Assembly (NCBI GenBank): GCA_900552285.1
Contig: URYV01000117.1
Location: forward strand, 1-5,028
Direction of reading: 5' to 3'
DNA length: 5,028 nucleotides
Source: an uncultured Oscillospiraceae bacterium
GTDB lineage: Bacteria; Bacillota; Clostridia; Oscillospirales; Acutalibacteraceae
The position numbers and the translations under genes are program-made. This document shows positions 1 through 5,028 of this stretch, one piece after another. The notes beneath the pieces are model-generated. The model was not told where the DNA came from and made no database searches. It was given only the letters and a program-made list of their open reading frames with translations. Within the stretch, counting starts at the first letter, position 1, and the number at the start of each line of letters is the position of its first letter.

Positions 1-185
1 CCCATCATAAGGGTGTAGCCCAGGAGCGAAAAAACAACTGTGCCGATACAAAAGTCCATCAGGTTTTTCATTATGATGTTGCCGGCGTTTTTTGCTCTTG
101 TAAATCCGGTCTCGACCATTGCGAAACCGGCCTGCATCCAAAAGACGAGGGCAGCACCGATCAGGTACCAAAATTCAACTGTCAT
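1..185 (-). CDS. amt: Ammonium transporter, Amt family (N-terminal part, runs off left edge)
   Basis: This is the first 61 codons of an Amt/MEP/Rh ammonium channel, an inner-membrane trimer that conducts ammonium/ammonia into the cell. The readable protein begins MTVEFWYLIGAALVFWMQAG and continues through AMVETGFTRAKNAGNIIMKN to a second hydrophobic stretch (DFCIGTVVFSLLGYTLMMG). The pattern of a first membrane helix with MQAGFAMVE, then the polar TRAKNAGNI loop, then helix 2, is the standard Amt N-terminus. There is no separate signal peptide, as is usual in Gram-positive Amt proteins. The ATG at 185 is preceded by AAGGAGA (plus-strand 196-202) at 10 bases. It lies 37 bases downstream of the glutamine synthetase stop with no hairpin between them, so the two are probably co-transcribed. 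In other bacteria amt is often followed by a PII (glnK) gene; whether that holds here is outside the window. Family assignment is firm; completeness cannot be judged. Confidence 0.95.
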   Translation of the reverse strand, partial: MTVEFWYLIGAALVFWMQAGFAMVETGFTRAKNAGNIIMKNLMDFCIGTVVFSLLGYTLMM

Positions 186-195
186 AAGACATACA

Positions 196-202
196 TCTCC
201 TT
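196..202 (-). promoter_or_regulatory. Ribosome binding site of amt
   Basis: The minus strand reads AAGGAGA ten bases before the ATG at 185. No other in-frame start lies between this site and the glutamine synthetase stop codon, so it fixes the amt start. It sits within the 37-base gap of the glnN-amt operon, which contains no terminator-like hairpin. Confidence 0.8.
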
Positions 203-222
203 AAATCTTCATTATCTCAAAT

Positions 223-2319
<2,097 letters not shown>

Positions 2320-2328
2320 TTTCATTCG

Positions 2329-2335
2329 CTCCTTT
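2329..2335 (-). promoter_or_regulatory. Ribosome binding site that decides the glnN start
   Basis: The minus strand reads AAAGGAG here. The first of two nearby in-frame ATGs (2325) is only 3 bases away, too close for good initiation. The second (2319) is 9 bases away, near the optimum, so the protein most likely begins MKTVSDYFG. The difference is two residues. Confidence 0.75.
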
Positions 2336-2343
2336 ACAAAACT

Positions 2344-2412
2344 AAAAAACGAGGCAAGGGACCGTAAAGCCGCCAAAAGCAAAGCTTTACATCAAGACCC
2401 CGTTGCCTCGTT
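2344..2412 (-). terminator. Large terminator-like hairpin in the glnN leader (second attenuator)
   Basis: Read on the minus strand, AACGAGGCAA (2403-2412) pairs perfectly with TTGCCTCGTT (2348-2357), 10 bp. Inside it, after a one-base bulge, a GGGGTC/GGTCCC helix of 6 pairs (two of them G-U) follows. Then come a 5-base bulge and a 7-bp GTAAAGC/GCTTTAC helix closing a 13-base loop. The 3' arm runs into six T's (2344-2349). This is the form of a strong Rho-independent terminator, but it lies inside the leader, after the promoter and only about 8 bases before the AAAGGAG site of glnN. It is therefore probably a conditional terminator (attenuator), or the platform of an RNA regulator. The loop and bulges give room for alternative folding. 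I found no known riboswitch consensus in it. Confidence 0.8.
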
Positions 2413-2430
2413 TTCCGATATGCGATTTTA

Positions 2431-2474
2431 AAAAAGAAAAAGACGTCAAAGAGATTTCTCTCTAAGACGTCCTT
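2431..2474 (-). terminator. Promoter-proximal terminator-like hairpin of the glnN leader (shared with gltB leader)
   Basis: On the minus strand the 5' arm AAGGACGTC (2466-2474) pairs with GACGTCTTT (2439-2447), giving 9 pairs including one G-U. After two opposed U-U mismatches a 5-bp AGAGA/TCTCT helix carries a GAAA loop of the GNRA type. The 3' arm runs into TTTTTCTTTTT. The hairpin begins 14 bases after the -10 box, so a transcript ending here would be only about 50 bases long. The gltB leader on the other strand has a hairpin at the same distance, with the same start and the same CGTCTTTTTCT 3' arm. This suggests a shared attenuation element rather than the end of a gene. Confidence 0.75.
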
Positions 2475-2488
2475 GCCTTATGCGTTGC

Positions 2489-2517
2489 ATTATACACTCA
2501 CTCAAAGGGTTTGTCAA
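2489..2517 (-). promoter_or_regulatory. Promoter of the glnN-amt operon (consensus sigma-A type)
   Basis: On the minus strand a perfect -35 TTGACA (2512-2517) and a perfect -10 TATAAT (2489-2494) are separated by exactly 17 bases. Transcription should start near 2482, giving a leader of about 160 bases before the glnN ATG. Upstream of the -35 (2518-2550) the DNA is rich in A and T tracts, as in UP elements. A palindrome AAGTACTT (2516-2523) touches the -35 box and could be an operator, but nothing else supports that. Confidence 0.9.
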
Positions 2518-2688
2518 GTACTTTTTTCAAAATTTTTTTCATAAATTTTTCCCGCTCCTTTTGCCGACTTTTCGGTATTATAATAAGGTATATGCGGCGC
2601 CGGAGATTTCAAAAAACGGGAAAAAGCCACAAAAAATCGGCCGCTTTTGCGCTCTGAAACATAAAAACAGACGATTTTAAATTTGTGT
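2518..2688. other. AT-rich spacer between the two divergent promoters, no gene seen
   Basis: About 170 bases with long runs of T and A on both flanks. These runs would act as UP elements for the glnN promoter on the left and, with ATTTTAAATTTGTG, for the gltB promoter on the right. A small CCGA/TCGG hairpin with a CTTT loop lies at 2564-2575. A TATAAT hexamer at 2579-2584 has no -35 partner at a proper distance. An open frame of 66 codons crosses the region but has low-complexity composition and no ribosome binding site, and it overlaps the glnN promoter. I see no RNA gene, and no clear binding site for a named nitrogen regulator. Confidence 0.6.
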
Positions 2689-2717
2689 TTGACAAAGGCC
2701 GCTCGGTGTGATATAAT
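2689..2717 (+). promoter_or_regulatory. Promoter of the glutamate synthase operon (consensus sigma-A type)
   Basis: A perfect -35 TTGACA (2689-2694) and a perfect -10 TATAAT (2712-2717) lie 17 bases apart. The expected start of transcription is near 2724, giving an untranslated leader of about 85 bases. An inverted repeat TTTGT-GTTTG-ACAAA (2682-2696) overlaps the -35 box and might be a repressor site, although it may be chance in AT-rich DNA. The first transcribed bases (GCACCG) resemble those of the divergent glnN promoter (GCAACG). Confidence 0.9.
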
Positions 2718-2731
2718 GCACCGTAGTGAGC

Positions 2732-2788
2732 AAAGACGTTCATTCAGACAGAGAATTTCTGTCCGGATGGGCGTCTTTTTCTGTTTTT
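2732..2788 (+). terminator. Terminator-like long hairpin in the glutamate synthase leader (shared with glnN leader)
   Basis: Bases 2732-2752 fold against 2758-2778 as a 21-position stem with 20 pairs, four of them G-U, one A-C mismatch and a GAATT loop. The outer part is AAAGACG/CGTCTTT and the inner part is GACAGA/TCTGTC. The stem is followed by further T's (TTCTGTTTTTC). It starts 14 bases after the -10 box, the same spacing as its counterpart on the other strand. Because it lies between the promoter and the first gene, it would stop transcription at about 60 bases unless overcome. This fits attenuation control of the operon. Alternatives are a protein-binding RNA stem or a 5' stabilising structure. 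Confidence 0.75.
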
Positions 2789-2789
2789 C

Positions 2790-2797
2790 AGGAAAGG
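2790..2797 (+). promoter_or_regulatory. Ribosome binding site of the GATase subunit
   Basis: AGGAAAGG ends 11 bases before the ATG at 2809, a somewhat long spacing. It is the only purine-rich site available. The next in-frame ATG (2881) would remove the catalytic cysteine, so 2809 is the start. Confidence 0.6.
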
Positions 2798-2808
2798 ATT
2801 GAAGCTTT

Positions 2809-3897
2809 ATGTTAGAAGGTCAGGTTCGTATCCCCTCGGGCTGCGCCATTTCGGCGGTCATCTCAAGGGACGGAAACAAAATGACCGGAGAAGGTATCAT
2901 GAACAGCATGGTTCCCATGCACGACCGTTCAAACGGTCTGGGCGGAGGATTTGCCGGATACGGCATTTATCCCGAGTATAAAGAATTTTATGCCTTCCAC
3001 ATTTTCTACAACGACAACGCCGACAGAGTTAAATGCGAGAATTTTCTTAAAACCGGCTTTGAAATAGTCAAGGCCGAAAACATCCCCATAAGAAAAATTC
3101 CCGAAATAACCGACGTTCCCCTTATATGGCGGTATTTCGTGGCTCCCCTTTCCTCGGTTCTTTCCCGCCTTCAGCTTGACGAGAAGGAATATGTGGCGAG
3201 AATGGTCACAAAGATAAACACGAAAATCGACGGCGCCTATGTTTTTTCCAGCGGAAAGAACATGGGAGTATTCAAGGCGGTGGGCTTCCCCGAGGACGTG
3301 GGACGGTTCTATCGGCTTGAGGAATACGAGGGCTATTCCTGGACGGCTCACGGCCGTTATCCCACCAACACCCCCGGTTGGTGGGGCGGGGCTCATCCCT
3401 TTGCGCTGCTTGATTATTCCATAGTTCACAACGGCGAAATTTCCTCCTATGACGCCAACCGCCGCTACATCGAAATGTTCGGTTATAAATGTACGCTGCA
3501 GACCGACACCGAGGTCATAACCTACATTGCCGATTATCTGCTGCGCAGGCAGGGGCTGTCCCTTGAGGAAACCGCCTCGGTCATTGCGGCGCCCTTCTGG
3601 AGCACCATCGACAAAATGGAGCCCGACCACAAAAAAATGCACGAATATCTCCGCACCCGTTTTCCCGGACTGCTTGTCACCGGACCCTTTTCGATAATTC
3701 TCGGCTTTGACGGCGGACTCATGGCGCTCAACGACCGATTGAAGCTCCGCTCCATGGTTGTGGCCGAAAAGAACGACAAGGTATTTATTTCAAGCGAAGA
3801 GGCGGCCATTCGGGTCATGGAGCCCGACGCCGAAAACATATACGCTCCGGCCGGCGGCGAACCGGTCATCATAAAGGTTAAGGAGGGAGCATACTGA
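2809..3897 (+). CDS. gltB1: Glutamate synthase, class II glutamine amidotransferase subunit (split archaeal type)
   Basis: Corresponds to the N-terminal glutaminase domain of large-chain GltB, made as a separate 362-residue protein. It hydrolyses glutamine and should pass the ammonia to the synthase subunit encoded next. It belongs to the Ntn-hydrolase GATase type II group. The likely nucleophile is Cys12 in the block IPSGCAIS, so an 11-residue propeptide must be removed to expose it, as propeptides are in long GltB enzymes. Other family marks are the LGGGFAGYGIYPEY block near residues 44-57, HGRYPTNTPGWW (181-192, substrate arginine), HNGE (207-210, oxyanion-hole asparagine) and TDTE (232-235, aspartate that binds the glutamine amino group). 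No membrane or export signal is seen. First gene of the operon; its TGA stop shares one base with the next ATG, which suggests translational coupling and balanced subunits. The symbol follows split-enzyme usage and may differ between annotations. Confidence 0.92.
   Translation: MLEGQVRIPSGCAISAVISRDGNKMTGEGIMNSMVPMHDRSNGLGGGFAGYGIYPEYKEFYAFHIFYNDNADRVKCENFLKTGFEIVKAENIPIRKIPEITDVPLIWRYFVAPLSSVLSRLQLDEKEYVARMVTKINTKIDGAYVFSSGKNMGVFKAVGFPEDVGRFYRLEEYEGYSWTAHGRYPTNTPGWWGGAHPFALLDYSIVHNGEISSYDANRRYIEMFGYKCTLQTDTEVITYIADYLLRRQGLSLEETASVIAAPFWSTIDKMEPDHKKMHEYLRTRFPGLLVTGPFSIILGFDGGLMALNDRLKLRSMVVAEKNDKVFISSEEAAIRVMEPDAENIYAPAGGEPVIIKVKEGAY
3880..3887 (+). promoter_or_regulatory. Ribosome binding site of the synthase subunit
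   Basis: AAGGAGGG, close to the perfect Shine-Dalgarno sequence, lies inside the end of the upstream gene, 9 bases before the ATG at 3897. Together with the TGATG stop-start overlap it fixes the start of the synthase gene. Confidence 0.85.
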
Positions 3898-5028
3898 TGG
3901 CGGTAAATTATCTTATTCCGGAATTCGAAGTGGTCAGAAATCACGACCGCTGTATAACCTGCCGCGTCTGCGAACGGCAGTGTGCAAACGAGGTTCATTC
4001 CTTTGACGAGGAAGGGCACGTTATGATAAGCGACGAGGCAAAGTGCGTGGACTGTCAGCGCTGCGTTTCGCTCTGCCCCACCCACGCCCTTAAAATTGTC
4101 AAAAACGACTGTGCATTTCGCGAAAACGCCAACTGGCAGTCGGACACAATTAAAGAAATATACAAGCAGGCCTCAAGCGGCGGCGTGCTGCTTTCCTCCA
4201 TGGGAAATCCGAAGCCGCTGCCGGTATACTGGGACAAAATTCTCATAAACGCCTCCCAGGTCACCAACCCCTCCATCGACCCGCTGCGCGAGCCCATGGA
4301 AACCAAGGTTTTCCTCGGAAAAAAGAACATACCCGTCGAGAGAAACGAGGACGGCAGTCTTAAAGACAATCTCCCCCCTCAGCTTGAGCTTTCCATGCCG
4401 GTCATGTTTTCGGCCATGAGCTACGGCTCCATAAGCTATAACGCCCACGAAAGCCTTGCAAGGGCGGCAAGAGAGCTCGGAATTCTCTATAACACGGGCG
4501 AAGGCGGACTTCACGAGGACTTTTACTGCTACGGCGACAACACGGTGGTTCAGGTGGCTTCCGGACGTTTCGGCGTTCACGAGGAATACCTCAAGGCCGG
4601 CGCCGCCGTGGAAATCAAAATGGGTCAGGGCGCAAAGCCCGGCATCGGCGGACATCTTCCCGGGGCAAAAATCGTGGGCGACGTTTCCAAAACCCGCATG
4701 ATCCCCGAGGGCTCCGACGCCATTTCCCCCGCCCCTCACCACGACATTTATTCCATTGAGGACCTCCGTCAGCTTGTTTTCTCGCTGAAAGAGGCCACCG
4801 AATATAAAAAGCCCATAATAGTCAAGGTTGCGGCGGTGCACAACATTGCCGCCATTGCCTCGGGTATCGCCCGCAGCGGCGCCGACATCATCGCAATCGA
4901 CGGCTTCCGCGGAGGCACGGGAGCGGCTCCCACGAGAATACGCGACAACGTGGGAATTCCCATTGAGCTTGCCCTTGCCGCCGTTGACCAGCGGCTGCGC
5001 GACGAGGGAATAAGAGACAATGTTTCCC
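3897..5028 (+). CDS. gltB2: Glutamate synthase, FMN-binding synthase subunit with N-terminal ferredoxin domain (runs off right edge)
   Basis: Transfers ammonia to 2-oxoglutarate and reduces the product to glutamate; the central GOGAT domain as a separate subunit. 377 codons are present without a stop; relatives are about 500 long, so roughly a quarter is missing. Residues 15-65 hold two CxxCxxCxxxC motifs (Cys19/22/25/29 and Cys50/53/56/60, followed by PTHAL), a built-in 2[4Fe-4S] ferredoxin for electron delivery. From about 165 the alpha/beta-barrel glutamate synthase domain follows: FSAMSYGSIS, NTGEGG (199-204), SGRFGV, KMGQGAKPGIGGHLPG (241-256), KVAAVHNIAAIASG and DGFRGGTGAAPTR (335-347), covering FMN and 2-oxoglutarate binding. 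The cysteines expected for the 3Fe-4S cluster would lie beyond the edge. It overlaps the GATase gene by one base. A GXGXG-domain subunit probably follows, as in other split enzymes, but cannot be seen. Confidence 0.94.
   Translation, partial: MAVNYLIPEFEVVRNHDRCITCRVCERQCANEVHSFDEEGHVMISDEAKCVDCQRCVSLCPTHALKIVKNDCAFRENANWQSDTIKEIYKQASSGGVLLSSMGNPKPLPVYWDKILINASQVTNPSIDPLREPMETKVFLGKKNIPVERNEDGSLKDNLPPQLELSMPVMFSAMSYGSISYNAHESLARAARELGILYNTGEGGLHEDFYCYGDNTVVQVASGRFGVHEEYLKAGAAVEIKMGQGAKPGIGGHLPGAKIVGDVSKTRMIPEGSDAISPAPHHDIYSIEDLRQLVFSLKEATEYKKPIIVKVAAVHNIAAIASGIARSGADIIAIDGFRGGTGAAPTRIRDNVGIPIELALAAVDQRLRDEGIRDNVS

Noticed and set aside
2320..2382. N-terminal extension of glnN by up to 21 residues
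   Set aside because: The extension is encoded within the terminator hairpin and its T tail and across the AAAGGAG site, and has no ribosome binding site of its own.
2344..2474. Glutamine riboswitch (glnA or downstream-peptide type) in the glnN leader
   Set aside because: I could not find the conserved core of those classes; the sequence is explained by two terminator-like hairpins.
2579..2584. Isolated TATAAT as a third promoter
   Set aside because: No acceptable -35 hexamer lies 16-18 bases upstream on either strand.
2480..2680. 66-codon open frame on the plus strand between the promoters
   Set aside because: It overlaps the glnN promoter, is rich in K/F from A/T tracts and lacks a ribosome binding site.
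2439..2788. Canonical ANTAR-type two-hairpin antitermination target in the leaders
   Set aside because: ANTAR regulators often control nitrogen genes in Clostridia, but the expected pair of short hairpins with six-base loops bearing A at position 1 and G at position 4 is not present. The loops seen are GAAA and GAATT.
2767..2802. 11-codon leader ORF (MGVFFCFSGKD) in the gltB leader
   Set aside because: It starts inside the 3' arm of the hairpin, has no Shine-Dalgarno sequence and shows no run of a regulatory codon such as Glu or Gln, so a translated attenuator peptide is not supported.
2929..3642. 237-codon open frame on the minus strand inside the GATase gene
   Set aside because: Antisense to the conserved HGRYPTN, HNGE and TDTE blocks; no recognisable domain of its own.
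4173..4841. 222-codon open frame on the minus strand inside the synthase gene
   Set aside because: Antisense to the conserved FMN-domain coding sequence; its low-complexity G/V/H-rich composition is typical of a shadow frame.

Overview
The window is a compact nitrogen-assimilation locus. Two divergent operons are read outward from one intergenic regulatory region of about 500 bases. The left operon (minus strand) encodes a type III glutamine synthetase (glnN) and, 37 bases downstream, the N-terminus of an Amt-family ammonium transporter that runs off the left edge. The right operon (plus strand) encodes the glutamine amidotransferase subunit of a split, archaeal-type glutamate synthase and, overlapping it by one base, the ferredoxin-like/FMN synthase subunit, which runs off the right edge. 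Together they form one pathway: ammonium uptake, then glutamine synthesis by GlnN (ATP), then glutamate synthesis from glutamine and 2-oxoglutarate (the GS-GOGAT cycle).

The likely host is an anaerobic Clostridia-type Firmicute, perhaps from the Oscillospiraceae/Ruminococcaceae. This is inferred from the gene families (GSIII, split GOGAT with built-in 4Fe-4S domains), strong AAGGAGG-type ribosome binding sites, consensus sigma-A-like promoters and medium G+C genes with an AT-rich intergenic region. It has not been tested by any search.

Layout: 1-185 amt (partial, minus); 223-2319 glnN (minus); 2320-2488 glnN leader with two strong terminator-like hairpins; 2489-2517 glnN promoter; 2518-2688 AT-rich spacer with no gene; 2689-2717 gltB promoter; 2718-2808 gltB leader with a 21-position terminator-like stem; 2809-3897 GATase subunit; 3897-5028 synthase subunit (partial).

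The most interesting part is regulatory. Both divergent promoters have perfect TTGACA/17 bp/TATAAT elements. In both, exactly 14 bases after the -10 box, a hairpin begins with AA(G/A)GACG and ends with the same CGTCTTTTTCT, followed by more T's. The two operons therefore appear to share a leader cassette of strong promoter plus immediate attenuator, probably answering one common signal of nitrogen status. glnN has a second, larger terminator-like hairpin just before its ribosome binding site. I could not match these leaders to a known riboswitch or to the canonical two-hairpin ANTAR target, so the mechanism is open. The genes themselves look intact and ordinary for their families.
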